The notes: generated from the sequence alone by a model not told the origin. 64,000 bases of DNA from Paenisporosarcina quisquiliarum_A (GCF_043641925.1 NZ_JBHZRU010000009.1:62001-126000); one strand, 5' to 3'. Numbered from the stretch's first letter, positions 1 through 8,547 are shown. A program made the numbers and translations.

Positions 1-186
1 ATCGACAAAGCCGTTATCTATATCGCGCCAAAGTTAATTGGCGGGAAAAACGCCCCAACATTTTTAGAAGGTACAGGAATTAGCCATATGAGTGATGCAG
101 TTGAGCTTCGAGATGTCGATATCGTTAAAATAGGGAAAGATTTTAAATTTGTTGGTTATCCAATTTATCAATTAGAAGAACAGTAG
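1..186 (+). CDS. ribD: Riboflavin biosynthesis protein RibD, C-terminal end (partial)
   Basis: Only the last 61 codons are in the window; the gene runs in from the left edge. The translated tail reads APKLIGGKNAPTFLEGTG, then a DAVEL stretch and GKDFKFVGYP, which is the typical end of the RibD reductase domain (5-amino-6-(5-phosphoribosylamino)uracil reductase, second half of the bifunctional deaminase/reductase of riboflavin synthesis). A stand-alone RibD-C/dihydrofolate-reductase-like protein is the alternative, because the deaminase half is not visible. No rib gene follows; the next gene begins 12 bases on. Confidence 0.8.
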   Translation: MDKAVIYIAPKLIGGKNAPTFLEGTGISHMSDAVELRDVDIVKIGKDFKFVGYPIYQLEEQ

Positions 187-198
187 AGGGATATGATT

Positions 199-786
199 AT
201 GAAATTCGGTTTTGATATTGATGACACACTCATCAGTTTAAGAGAGCATGCTTTTCACATTTACAATAAAAAATTGAATCAAAACGTACCTATAGATATT
301 TTTCATGAAATTAAAAAAGTCGAGATTCACGAAGCATTTGGCCTTACTTCTGAACAAGGTTCTAAAATGTGGAATGATTCCTTAGAAGAAGTCTATTTTA
401 CAAGTTGTCCTGCTTATCCAGATGCAGTGGAAGCATTAAATGAACTAAGTAAAGAAGGCCATCACATTTATTACATTACAGCTAGACCAAAAGAACATGG
501 CGAGCGGACAAAACAGTGGATGATCGAACAAGGTTTCCCAGTTCAAGAAGACAAGTTCTTTTGCGGAATGAAAGATGAGGATAAAGTCCACATCATTCAA
601 GATTTACAATTGGATTTCTACTTTGACGATAAACCAGATGTGTTGAATACATTAGCTAAGGATGAATTGACCGTTTATGTGAAAAATCAACCATACAATC
701 AACACTTAACCATTTCTCGACTTACGAATTGGAGTGAGTTAAAAGAGATTGTGAAAGAGCAGGCTGAAAAACGAGAATCTTTGTAG
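199..786 (+). CDS. yqfW: HAD-superfamily 5'-nucleotidase, NT5C/YqfW type
   Basis: A 195-residue soluble protein that opens with FGFDIDDTLI, the DxDxT nucleophile motif of HAD phosphatases, and carries FYFDDKPD near residue 140, the acidic metal-binding motif. The family (NT5C-like, B. subtilis YqfW) is thought to dephosphorylate deoxynucleotides or related small phosphates; the substrate here is unknown. An ATG at 193 is in frame, but the GAGGG ribosome site at 186-190 fits ATG 199 (8 bases) much better than ATG 193 (2 bases). It probably shares a transcript with the preceding ribD end and is closed by a strong terminator that overlaps its last codons. Confidence 0.75.
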   Translation: MKFGFDIDDTLISLREHAFHIYNKKLNQNVPIDIFHEIKKVEIHEAFGLTSEQGSKMWNDSLEEVYFTSCPAYPDAVEALNELSKEGHHIYYITARPKEHGERTKQWMIEQGFPVQEDKFFCGMKDEDKVHIIQDLQLDFYFDDKPDVLNTLAKDELTVYVKNQPYNQHLTISRLTNWSELKEIVKEQAEKRESL

Positions 787-804
787 ATTCTCGTTTTTCT
801 TTTT
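767..804 (+). terminator. Rho-independent terminator after yqfW
   Basis: Arms AAAAACGAGAATCT and AGATTCTCGTTTTT with a 4-base loop and a T-rich tail. The left arm is made of the last codons of the nucleotidase gene. Confidence 0.9.
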
Positions 805-814
805 GGTTAACATG

Positions 815-930
815 AGAATGAGAGAGCTTTCACTTTCAAAGCGGGATCTTTCACGTTCAAACGCGGACTTGCACTCAATTTCCAATTCAACGCGCGAAAG
901 CCCAGGAGTTTCCACTTGGAACGCAATTGA
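815..930. repeat. Dispersed repeat X with 21-base periodicity (copy 1)
   Basis: The stretch between the yqfW terminator and the cyclase gene holds successive units of about 21 bases of the form CTTTCACTTTCAAAGCGGG / ATCTTTCACGTTCAAACGCG / ACTTGCACTC..., followed by CGCGCGAAAGCCCAGGAG and TTTCCAC. A related arrangement occurs at 19150-19266, also just downstream of a terminator. The reverse strand is open for 98 codons across it, giving Ser/Arg/Glu-rich heptads, but there is no ribosome site or family resemblance, so I read it as non-coding. The remaining bases up to 1101 hold no feature I can name. Confidence 0.55.
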
Positions 931-1101
931 TAAGTGCCGATTAGTTTCGTTACTCTTCGCTTTGTGGAGAACTTGATTATGGGGGGATTCTATTAAAGTT
1001 TGATTGAATTTGAACATATTTGAACCCTCGAACAATAGAAAAATGTGGTATTGTTTACTAAAAAAGATGATTGATTCATTTCTGAAATGGGTGAAAAAAA
1101 T

Positions 1102-2943
1102 ATGGATTTCTCGGCAAAAAAATTTGTGATGGAAAAAGATTATCCACTATCAAGAGAAACGGTTTGGAATTTATTGAGCGATACAGATCGGCTTAATCGA
1201 ATTATTGGTTTGTTTTCGGTTAAATTTAAGCCTGCCAATCAATTACCGGGCAAAACATTTTACCGTGAAGCATTAGCTAAGGTTGGTGGAATCGTTCCGT
1301 TAATTTGGAAAGAGTATCCTTTTCAATGGGACAAGTACGAAAACTATATGGTGGAACGAGCTTACGAAGGAGGTCCTCTGAAGCACTTTCGTGGAGGAGT
1401 GGAGCTTGAAGATACGGATGTCATTTTGCCTGATGGTTCAAATGGAACCAAAGTTCGTTTAATAGGAGAATTTACGCCTAGAAACATACTTGGGATTGGG
1501 GCTGTTCAATTTACAGGTGTTCAATCCATGAAAAATACGATGAAATATGTTGATGATTATTTAGAAGCAATCCAAGCGGAAAAGCCTTTGCCTTCTGACA
1601 TCTCTCCAAAGGTGAAAATTAATCTTGATCAGCTCAGTATCCTTGAAGAAAAACTAGCAAGTATGCCTGTTAATCCTACATATATTGAAAAGCTCCATCA
1701 GTTTCTGAGCACAAGTGATAGCTCAGACGTTTCTAAAATGCGTCCGATTTACTTAGCTAAAAAGTGGAATGTCGATGAACTAGAGGTTATTCGCTTGTTT
1801 TTGTACGCCACGAAGGTCGGAGTCATGAATTTAAGTTGGAATTTAATTTGCCCAAATTGTCGTGTCTCAAAAGTTGAGTACAGTTCTTTGAAATCCTTAG
1901 AACAGCAATTCCATTGCGATTTATGTGGAATTAATTACAATGCGAATTTCGGAAAGTATGTAGAATTAAATTTTTCTGTACATCCAGCTGTTCGAGTTGC
2001 GTATGACAATGTGTATTGCGTTGGTGGTCCAATGATTTCGCCACATGTCCACATCCAACAAGTAATTGAACGAGGGCAACGATTCGAATTAAAAATTCCT
2101 CAAAAGCCAAATGATTTCCGAGTTCGCATTTTACAAGCCAATCACGTGTTGGAATTAGAAGCGTTTAATACGACTTCATCCGAACCGATTGTTGTGGATT
2201 ATGTGGATGAAGGATTCACTCAAGAAGAAGTGAGATTTAGTGAAGGTATGAACACAATGCAAATCGTGAATTCTAGTTCTGCAGATATTGTTTTAGTTTT
2301 GGAGAAAAAGGAATGGAATTCGGATGTATTAACAGCTGCTCAAGTGACTTCTATGCAGGAATTTAGAGACCTATTTTCTTCAGAAGTATTATCTCGAGGT
2401 CAACAAGTTGGAATCGAAAATGTCACCATATTGTTTAGTGATTTGCTGGGTTCAACTTCTTTATATGAGCTTGTTGGAGATGCAGATGCATATGGTCAAG
2501 TTCGAAGACATTTTGAATTTTTAACAGAGTGGATTGCGAAGAATTCAGGAGGCGTTGTGAAAACGATCGGGGATGCTGTGATGGCAGTATTTCATATGCC
2601 GGAAGATGCCCTTAAAGCTGCCATTCAAATTCAACAACATGTTACTGATTTTAATAAAGGACGTCGAGACCCGATTGTATTGAAAATAGGCTTATACAGT
2701 GGACCGGCCATTGCAGTAAACTCAAATGATCGCCTAGATTATTTTGGTCGAACCGTAAATATTGCGGCTCGTATTCAAGGACAAAGTGAAGGCAATGATA
2801 TCGTTTTTAATGAAGAATACTTGAGTAATGAGAGTATCCTTTCTTTATTAACAAAAAGCCATGCAACTCTTGAACCGTTCCATGCAAACTTAAAGGGAAT
2901 TGATGAAAATATGAAATTGGTTAGAATCCGAGTTTCTAAATGA
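1102..2943 (+). CDS. Class III adenylate cyclase with N-terminal SRPBCC-like sensor region and zinc ribbon
   Basis: A 613-residue protein. Residues 1-150 look like an SRPBCC/START-type ligand fold (DUF5939-like N-terminus), a zinc ribbon has Cys250, Cys253, Cys272 and Cys275, and residues 440-600 form a class III nucleotide cyclase domain. The metal aspartates (Asp447, Asp491), adenine-selecting Lys487 and Asp546, and transition-state Asn553 and Arg557 are all present, so ATP to cAMP conversion is predicted. No membrane segment is seen. ATG 1087 is in frame, but GGGTG at 1089-1093 places the better start at 1102. It stands alone, with a short gap before a HEAT-repeat gene. cAMP signalling is poorly established in Bacillales, so the output pathway is unknown. 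Confidence 0.85.
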   Translation: MDFSAKKFVMEKDYPLSRETVWNLLSDTDRLNRIIGLFSVKFKPANQLPGKTFYREALAKVGGIVPLIWKEYPFQWDKYENYMVERAYEGGPLKHFRGGVELEDTDVILPDGSNGTKVRLIGEFTPRNILGIGAVQFTGVQSMKNTMKYVDDYLEAIQAEKPLPSDISPKVKINLDQLSILEEKLASMPVNPTYIEKLHQFLSTSDSSDVSKMRPIYLAKKWNVDELEVIRLFLYATKVGVMNLSWNLICPNCRVSKVEYSSLKSLEQQFHCDLCGINYNANFGKYVELNFSVHPAVRVAYDNVYCVGGPMISPHVHIQQVIERGQRFELKIPQKPNDFRVRILQANHVLELEAFNTTSSEPIVVDYVDEGFTQEEVRFSEGMNTMQIVNSSSADIVLVLEKKEWNSDVLTAAQVTSMQEFRDLFSSEVLSRGQQVGIENVTILFSDLLGSTSLYELVGDADAYGQVRRHFEFLTEWIAKNSGGVVKTIGDAVMAVFHMPEDALKAAIQIQQHVTDFNKGRRDPIVLKIGLYSGPAIAVNSNDRLDYFGRTVNIAARIQGQSEGNDIVFNEEYLSNESILSLLTKSHATLEPFHANLKGIDENMKLVRIRVSK

Positions 2944-3047
2944 AATTTCAATAATGGAAAAAGTATGTGTTTTGGTATTTGATGGTACAATATAGAGAAG
3001 AATATTTTCATTTCCATTAGAGATGAAAGTAAAGGAGACTGAGTCGT

Positions 3048-3491
3048 TTGGCAAATAAACAAATAAATCAAGAACTACCAGAAAATTATGATGAACTTAA
3101 AAAAGCTGCAAATCGCACATCTAGTTGGAGAGAGCGCTTTGATGCTGTAGAAGAATTAGGTCAGTCAAAGCACCCAAAAGTGATTGATGTTTTAACGAAT
3201 CGCATGAAAAATGATTCGGTTTACAAAGTTCAAGAAGCAGCATATCGCCAGTTAACAAAAATGGGTGAAGATGTAGAAGCACCAGTTCGCAATAAATTTG
3301 AATTGATTAAAGGAACAAAGAAAACCTTTATTCGAATCAAAAAAAGTTTGCCAAAAGATCATAGTTATGAAGATTTTAAAGAGAAGCTTAAAAAAATGCG
3401 TTTAGATATTTACGATGCATACGAAGGCGAAAAAGGTGCGGACTTTGATAAGTGGCTTGAAAGTGAATGGGAAGCTGCTTCAAAGAAATAA
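3048..3491 (+). CDS. HEAT-repeat protein
   Basis: A 147-residue, highly charged soluble protein. Residues about 25-75 (SWRERFDAVEELG..., KVIDVLTNRMKND, VYKVQEAAYRQLTKMG) form two alpha-helical HEAT-type repeats; the rest is a Lys-rich helix region ending in an acidic tail. HEAT proteins are usually binding scaffolds; no partner can be named. The start is TTG at 3048, set by AAAGGAGA at 3031-3038. It follows the cyclase by about 100 bases and could be read through from it. A terminator follows at once. Confidence 0.7.
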   Translation: MANKQINQELPENYDELKKAANRTSSWRERFDAVEELGQSKHPKVIDVLTNRMKNDSVYKVQEAAYRQLTKMGEDVEAPVRNKFELIKGTKKTFIRIKKSLPKDHSYEDFKEKLKKMRLDIYDAYEGEKGADFDKWLESEWEAASKK

Positions 3492-3496
3492 AATAT

Positions 3497-3537
3497 GAAA
3501 CCCGATTACATGCTAGATGTAATCGGGTTTACTTTTG
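3497..3537 (+). terminator. Terminator between the HEAT gene and the LD-carboxypeptidase gene
   Basis: Perfect arms AAACCCGATTACAT and ATGTAATCGGGTTT around a 5-base loop, then ACTTTT. It lies between convergent genes and could work in both directions, though the T-run favours the plus strand. Confidence 0.85.
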
Positions 3538-3542
3538 TTCAA

Positions 3543-4466
3543 TTATATGGAGACGGCAGGTTCCATAACAGTTAGCGTTAATGTTTCAGTAGTCATTGTC
3601 AGTCTGGTGCCAATCGGAATAGCTGCTTTTAATGGACCGTGGCCAGTAGCGAGATTGCTAATTAGCGGTTTGCCTAATGGAACGAGCACCTCATCTATCA
3701 AATCATTGTAAGTCTTGCCGTAAGCAATTTCACAGTTTGTACATTCACCCATAAGAATTCCGATACAATCATCAAATTTACCAGCTAATTTTAAGTGATT
3801 GATGTAACGGTAAACCGTATTAATCGGTTCATGCGTATCTTCTAAAAGAAGGATTTTACCTTCCGTGTTAATTTCAAACGAAGTTCCAATTGTATCAATA
3901 AATGATGTTAAATTACCACCAACTACAGGACCAGTGGCGGTTCCTGGAACTTTACTTACAAGGGGCACCTCTGGTGGATTTTTAATTTCCCAAGGAGCGG
4001 TTGTGGCGGACGTTGCGCTAAAGAACTGATTGAAATTGTAAGCCGGGGTTCGATTGTTGAAATCGAGAAGCATTAAGCTATGAAACGTCACCAAATCAGC
4101 GTATTCATAAAGAACATTCAATAACACTGTGATATCGCTATAACCAGAAATAATTTTAGGATTCGCCTTAATGATAGGGAAGTTCAAAAAAGGTAATATA
4201 GCTGCAACACCGACACCACCTCTAGTCGGCAAGATACAACGCACTTCTTTGTTAGCAAACATTTTCATCAAATCAGCCGCACGAGATTCAGGTGTGCCAG
4301 CAAGAAAGCCGTTTGAAGCGTAGGTGCTGTCACCGACAACAACGTTAAACCCCATCCCTTTTAGTGTGGCGATTCCTTCATCAATACGAGCAGCTTCTAA
4401 CGGAGTTCCAAGCGTCACTATCCCTATCGTATCTCCTGGACGTAATTGAGGTGGGTGAATCGGCAT
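3543..4466 (-). CDS. LD-carboxypeptidase, peptidase family S66
   Basis: A 307-residue cytoplasmic serine peptidase of the LdcA/MccF family. The nucleophile is Ser110 in SGYSDIT, with Glu209 (LLLEDTHEP) and His276 (ATGHGP) completing the Ser-Glu-His triad; the N-terminal LRPGDTIGIV strand is also typical. The family removes the terminal D-amino acid from muropeptide tetrapeptides in wall recycling, while MccF members cleave peptide antibiotics. The substrate cannot be told from the sequence. GAAGGGAGG lies upstream of ATG. It is transcribed alone, divergently from the methyltransferase gene. Confidence 0.85.
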   Translation of the reverse strand: MPIHPPQLRPGDTIGIVTLGTPLEAARIDEGIATLKGMGFNVVVGDSTYASNGFLAGTPESRAADLMKMFANKEVRCILPTRGGVGVAAILPFLNFPIIKANPKIISGYSDITVLLNVLYEYADLVTFHSLMLLDFNNRTPAYNFNQFFSATSATTAPWEIKNPPEVPLVSKVPGTATGPVVGGNLTSFIDTIGTSFEINTEGKILLLEDTHEPINTVYRYINHLKLAGKFDDCIGILMGECTNCEIAYGKTYNDLIDEVLVPLGKPLISNLATGHGPLKAAIPIGTRLTMTTETLTLTVMEPAVSI

Positions 4467-4592
4467 TTAATAGCCTCCCTTCAAAAATAATCATTCCTAA
4501 AGAATATGAATTACAGGGAAGCGATAGTACATAAAACAAGCCATGACATGATTTTCAAAGAAAACATCTGTAGAATAGGAGGAAATTAGTGA

Positions 4593-5798
4593 ATGGGTGA
4601 TTCGATGCAACAACCAATAAAACTTAAAGCGAAAACTTCGTTTGTGAAGAATTTCAAAGATGGATACCCTCTGGTTACTGAGGAGTCCGTTCAAAATTAT
4701 CAAGATTTAAAAGTAGAAGGCTCTGTCTTCGAGCTTGTGGATGAGCAACAAAAATTCATTAGTAAAGGATACTATGGCAAGCAAAATAAAGGCCGTGGAT
4801 GGGTTCTTACTAAAAATCGAGATGTTGAATTTAATTTAGCTTTTTTCACAGGGAAATTAAAAGAAGCCATTACACATAGAGAATCCCTTTTCCAAGACAA
4901 GAACACGACTGCTTTTCGCGTTTTTAATGGAGAAGGGGACGGGATTGGTGGACTAATAATTGATTACTTCAATGACTATTATGTTATCAGCTGGTACAGC
5001 GAAGGGATTTATTCCTTTAAAGATGTAATCGTTCAAGCTTTGAATGAAATAGTTGAAGTAAAAGGGCTGTATGAGAAAAAACGATTTGCCTCTAAAGGTA
5101 TGTACGTTGAAGACGATGATTTTGTAAGTGGAGAAGAAGCACCAACTCCCTTAATCGTAAAAGAAAACGGGATGAATTTTGCTGTTTACTTAAATGACGG
5201 AGCGATGGTTGGTATTTTCCTTGATCAGCGAGATGTCCGAAAAACAATTCGGGACTCTTACGCTGAAGGTAAGACAGTATTAAATACATTCTCATATACA
5301 GGAGCTTTTTCAGTCGCAGCGGCTTTAGGTGGTGCAGTGAAAACAACGAGTGTGGATCTAGCTAATCGAAGTAAGAGTAAAACAATTGAACAATTTAGTG
5401 TCAATGACATCGATTTTGAAGCGCAAGATATTATTGTTGAAGATGTCTTTAATTACTTCAAATATGCGGTACGTAAAAAGTTAGCTTTTGATATGGTTAT
5501 TCTCGACCCACCTAGCTTTGCACGATCTAAGAAACATACGTTTAGTGCGGAAAAAGATTATACCGATTTATTAGTCCAAGCGATTGCCATTACGGAAGAA
5601 AATGGGATTATTGTCGCTTCGTCGAATTGTAGTACATTCGGTATGAAGAAGTTTAAAGGGTTTATTGAAAAAGCGTTTAAACAATCTGGTGGTAAATACA
5701 CGATTGTCGAAGAGTTTACTTTGCCAACCGATTTTAAAACGATTTCCGAGTTCAAGGAAGGCGACTATTTGAAAGTGGTCTTCATTAAAAAACAGTAA
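4593..5798 (+). CDS. RlmI-like class I SAM-dependent rRNA methyltransferase
   Basis: A 401-residue protein with an N-terminal PUA-like RNA-binding part (residues about 5-75), a linker domain, and a Rossmann methyltransferase domain holding FLDQRDVR, NTFSYTGAFSVAAALGG (SAM binding) and the LDPPSFARSK catalytic loop. This is the RlmI/YwbD family, which makes 5-methylcytosine in 23S rRNA; the exact target base is inferred from the family only. TAGGAGGA at 4576-4583 sets ATG 4593. It is a monocistronic unit followed by a repeat-rich gap. Confidence 0.85.
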   Translation: MGDSMQQPIKLKAKTSFVKNFKDGYPLVTEESVQNYQDLKVEGSVFELVDEQQKFISKGYYGKQNKGRGWVLTKNRDVEFNLAFFTGKLKEAITHRESLFQDKNTTAFRVFNGEGDGIGGLIIDYFNDYYVISWYSEGIYSFKDVIVQALNEIVEVKGLYEKKRFASKGMYVEDDDFVSGEEAPTPLIVKENGMNFAVYLNDGAMVGIFLDQRDVRKTIRDSYAEGKTVLNTFSYTGAFSVAAALGGAVKTTSVDLANRSKSKTIEQFSVNDIDFEAQDIIVEDVFNYFKYAVRKKLAFDMVILDPPSFARSKKHTFSAEKDYTDLLVQAIAITEENGIIVASSNCSTFGMKKFKGFIEKAFKQSGGKYTIVEEFTLPTDFKTISEFKEGDYLKVVFIKKQ

Positions 5799-5870
5799 TT
5801 TAAATTAAAAACAAAGAGATGTTCTAAAAGTCATGAATGGCTTTGGTAACATCCCTTTCTTCGCATAAAG

Positions 5871-6040
5871 TGATTGATTTTCATTGCTGCGGACGCTTTC
5901 CGGGGGATGCCAACAAGATGTTGGTTTCAAAGACGTTGCCACGTGATGTGGCGGTTTTAGTCTTTGTTCCTCTAATATCCGCTCCAGGGTCTAAAGCTCT
6001 TTATCCCCTCGGAGTCGCCGCCTCCATTACAATCAACAGT
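5871..6040. repeat. Dispersed repeat R1, copy 1
   Basis: The left end reads TTGATTTTCATTGCTGCGG then ACGCTTTCCGGGGG, and the right end reads GGAGTCGCCGCCTCCATTAC then AATCAAC; the ends form an imperfect inverted repeat. The same ends appear at 41373-41534 and 55497-55623. The middle (ATGCCAACAAGATGTTGG, CCACGTGATGTGGCGG) adds small hairpins. It is non-coding and belongs to the gene-free gap 5799-6233. Confidence 0.75.
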
Positions 6041-6118
6041 CTGTAAAAACAATAGATTTATGTTCATAAAATTGAGTAATGACGAAACGTCCAATAATTA
6101 ACTATCTTTGAAACCAGC

Positions 6119-6160
6119 ATCGTGCCCCCAGAAAGCTTCCCTGCAATGGAAATCAATTTT
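6119..6160 (-). repeat. Dispersed repeat R1, left-end fragment, inverted
   Basis: On the minus strand this reads AATTGATTTCCATTGCAGGG, then AAGCTTTCTGGGGGCACGA, an isolated left end of repeat R1 lying opposite to the copy at 5871-6040. Confidence 0.6.
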
Positions 6161-6167
6161 GCGTCAG

Positions 6168-6213
6168 CAAAAAAACATCAAAAATTCTCAATGAGAAATT
6201 TTGATGTTTTTTG
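6168..6213 (-). terminator. Terminator of the CAP-domain gene
   Basis: Arms CATCAAAAATTCTC and GAGAAATTTTGATG around a short loop, flanked by A-runs and T-runs on both sides, so it could act in both directions. It lies just downstream of the minus-strand gene ending at 6234. Confidence 0.85.
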
Positions 6214-6233
6214 TTTTGTCCCAGCTTATATTA

Positions 6234-7376
6234 TTATTTGGCATAAAAATTCTCTGTATAATAGGGTTGGTTTTCTTTGTTAAAAGCGACTCCTACTCCT
6301 AATAGAGAGAAATCTGGTTTTAACAAGTTTTCGCGATGTCCGATAGAATTCATCAATCCTTCATGTGCGAAAATGCTGCTGGATTGTCCATACGCTAGGT
6401 TTTCTCCTGCGACTCTATAGGAGATGCCGTCACTCGTCATACGATCGAATGGGGATTCACCGTTTAAGTTCGTATGACTAAAATAATTGTTGATGGCCAT
6501 ATCTTCGCTGTGATCAAACGCAGTTATTTGAATTAATGAATCCCATTCCACTGCTCTCACACCATGATGAACTCTTGCTGCATTAGTTAGGTCAAATAGC
6601 TGGAGCTCTAGACCTTCTTGCAAGGATTTACTGCTAGCCGCATACACGGACGGTTTACTCTTTTCAAGATTTTCAGAAAGAATTTGAATGGCAGTTACTG
6701 TGTTGTTTTCATGAACATCGTAAAAGATCGTTGCGTACACATTTTCTATTAAAAATGTGTCTGCGCCTTGATCTTCATTCAAAATAAAATTGGTATTGCC
6801 TTTGGTGATATACGTTAGGGGTTTGCCCAAAGCTTTTCTGACATCTTCTTTAGAAGAATTTAACTTGATTCCGAGTGAAGAGGCGATTAAGTCATTATTG
6901 GTAAATAGTCCATTCACTTTGTTTTCACGGTCATAGGAAACCATGAAAAAGTTTTGATAGTCGGTATGGTACGTTTGCCACGATGTTCCGTATTCATTCG
7001 CAGTAATCCGTTTAGGTTCGCCTATTTCTGCAATAACAGAATCCTTCGGAGCACCAATCTCAATATTATGAACCGAGAATAAGCCTTCGGTAGGCGTTTT
7101 CAAAGTTGGCTTATCAATTGGTTCAATGGGAGCGGGTATGATTCGATTTCTTTCTTCGACTAATTGAGCGGGTAGTTCGGTTATAGCTGTTTGAATTGTT
7201 TCAACAGATTCCGTGAAAATTGGCTGTTCCTTTATATAGTCAATCCCAACTTGAACTTGTTGGTCTATTTTGTCTAAAAACGAGGTATCTATATAATCGT
7301 CAGCGTATTTTTCCCAAAAGGGGCTAGTTACATATACGCCAATTGTAAGGACAATCAATAATCCAATGGTTCTCAT
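6234..7376 (-). CDS. Secreted CAP/SCP-domain protein, YlbC-like
   Basis: A 380-residue protein with an N-terminal hydrophobic segment (residues 1-18) serving as a signal or membrane anchor. Residues about 95-235 are the CAP-associated N-terminal domain (IGAPKDSVIAEIGEPKRI). Residues 255-380 are a CAP domain with LFDLTNAARVHHGVRAV, SHTNLNGESPFDRM, AGENLAYG and SIGHRENLL. It resembles B. subtilis YlbC; the function is unknown, probably extracellular or in the cell envelope. CAGGAGGGGAT lies before ATG. It is a single-gene unit. Confidence 0.8.
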   Translation of the reverse strand: MRTIGLLIVLTIGVYVTSPFWEKYADDYIDTSFLDKIDQQVQVGIDYIKEQPIFTESVETIQTAITELPAQLVEERNRIIPAPIEPIDKPTLKTPTEGLFSVHNIEIGAPKDSVIAEIGEPKRITANEYGTSWQTYHTDYQNFFMVSYDRENKVNGLFTNNDLIASSLGIKLNSSKEDVRKALGKPLTYITKGNTNFILNEDQGADTFLIENVYATIFYDVHENNTVTAIQILSENLEKSKPSVYAASSKSLQEGLELQLFDLTNAARVHHGVRAVEWDSLIQITAFDHSEDMAINNYFSHTNLNGESPFDRMTSDGISYRVAGENLAYGQSSSIFAHEGLMNSIGHRENLLKPDFSLLGVGVAFNKENQPYYTENFYAK

Positions 7377-7575
7377 TTAAATCCCCTCCTGTCTTTCTAT
7401 TTTAATCGGACTTTGCTAGAATCCATAAAGAAACGCATTGCTCTATCTACTAGAGTAACCATTTTTAATATATTGGATACATATTACAACACGATTAATT
7501 CAACCAGAATCTCCTTTGGACTTAGAACCGTTAAGGGATTACACTTAGACTATCAGATTTAACGAGGGAGCCCCT

Positions 7576-8160
7576 ATGCATACAATTATTTATTATCTCC
7601 AAGACATGTGGTTCTACATGGTCATCGCGTTGCCAGTCATCTTAATTTACCGCTTTTATCGAATAAAGAAATCGAAACATAAAGCTAAACCATTACACGA
7701 AATTGGCGTAATCGCTTTTTTGATTTTTTTAATAGGCTTGCTTTCCCAAACGGTTATTCCTTCCATATCATTTAACAATGGTTCCATTGAGTTCGTTAAT
7801 GGCAATTTTCAAGCTGTTAATTTAGAATTCTTCCGTGTATTTCGGGAAACATATAATGCGATTAAATACCTCGATTTGTGGCAGCCTTTTTTAATCAATT
7901 TTATGGGGAATATTTTTATGTTTATGCCTATTGGATTCCTATTGCCCTTACTTTGGAGAAAGTTCGAACATGTTTTATTGACAGTCGGAGCAGGGTTTTT
8001 ATTGTCATTGTCGATTGAACTGTTGCAGTTGACGCAATTGAGAAGTAGTGACGTCGATGATTTATGGTTAAATACACTCGGCACATTCATTGGTTTTATT
8101 TGCTTTATGTTTATTCCTAAAAAGCATCGTCACTGGTTTAAAAAAAATAAGGTGGGGTAA
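7576..8160 (+). CDS. VanZ-family membrane protein
   Basis: A 194-residue protein with about five membrane segments. The family core is visible: WQPFLINFMGNIFMFMPIGF, ELLQLTQLRSSDVDDLWLNTLG and a closing hydrophobic segment. VanZ relatives are linked to teicoplanin resistance or membrane stress, but most chromosomal members have no assigned role. There is a positively charged loop near residues 28-40 and a Lys-rich C-terminus. The ribosome site is GAGGGAG upstream of ATG 7576. The small FbpA-like gene follows 36 bases later and may be co-transcribed. Confidence 0.85.
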   Translation: MHTIIYYLQDMWFYMVIALPVILIYRFYRIKKSKHKAKPLHEIGVIAFLIFLIGLLSQTVIPSISFNNGSIEFVNGNFQAVNLEFFRVFRETYNAIKYLDLWQPFLINFMGNIFMFMPIGFLLPLLWRKFEHVLLTVGAGFLLSLSIELLQLTQLRSSDVDDLWLNTLGTFIGFICFMFIPKKHRHWFKKNKVG

Positions 8161-8196
8161 ATACTTACTGACTAAATATGTAAGGAGATTTGCATC

Positions 8197-8349
8197 ATGA
8201 TCCCACCTAAAGAAACAAAAATGGACGGAAAAATAATGACTGTCATAGATGACTTGGTAGCTCAAGGCGTTTTTAAAGTAGAAGGCAAACAATTATATGA
8301 ACTATCATTATATGAGTTAATAAAAGAGCATATGGAAAAAGCAAACTAA
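8197..8349 (+). CDS. FbpA-like small protein (50 residues)
   Basis: This short gene has AAGGAGA at 8182-8188, eight bases before ATG 8197, and is closed by a terminator. The protein has VIDDLVAQGVFKVEGKQLYE followed by LSLYELIKEHM, the pattern of the Fur-regulated basic protein A family (LI.KLI..GIYK.DG.QLYELTL.EL). In B. subtilis FbpA helps iron-sparing by small RNA. I see no convincing Fur box upstream, so iron control here is not supported by sequence. Family assignment is from memory of the motif. Confidence 0.65.
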   Translation: MIPPKETKMDGKIMTVIDDLVAQGVFKVEGKQLYELSLYELIKEHMEKAN

Positions 8350-8360
8350 TAAATATAGGT

Positions 8361-8402
8361 CAGTATGGCAACGTAACATGTTGCCATTCTGGCTTTTTTT
8401 AC
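8361..8402 (+). terminator. Terminator after the FbpA-like gene
   Basis: Arms CAGTATGGCAAC and GTTGCCATTCTG with an ACGT-rich loop, then GGCTTTTTTT. Confidence 0.85.
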
Positions 8403-8447
8403 GTAAGTAAATATAAAATTTCTTTGAAATAGCGTCTAAAGGACGAC

Positions 8448-8476
8448 TTATGTAAAGTTGGAATAAATGCTATAAT
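8448..8476 (+). promoter_or_regulatory. Sigma-A-type promoter with extended -10, for the amidase cluster
   Basis: TTATGT at 8448-8453, a 17-base spacer, and TATAAT at 8471-8476 preceded by TG and one base (TGCTATAAT, extended -10). It sits about 70 bases before the amidase start. Confidence 0.6.
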
Positions 8477-8547
8477 TTCAGTTTGAAGCAATAATAAAAA
8501 CAAGCTATATATGTTAAACCAATAAAGTCTATTGTGGAGGTTTTCAA

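Noticed and set aside
815..930. CRISPR-like spacing or a coding frame in repeat X
   Set aside because: The 21-base units are degenerate and contiguous without spacers, no cas gene is near, and the open reverse frame lacks a ribosome site.
5837..6046. Open frame across repeat R1 (about 69 codons, plus strand)
   Set aside because: It lies wholly on the repeat, has no good ribosome site, and similar frames at other R1 copies differ in phase.
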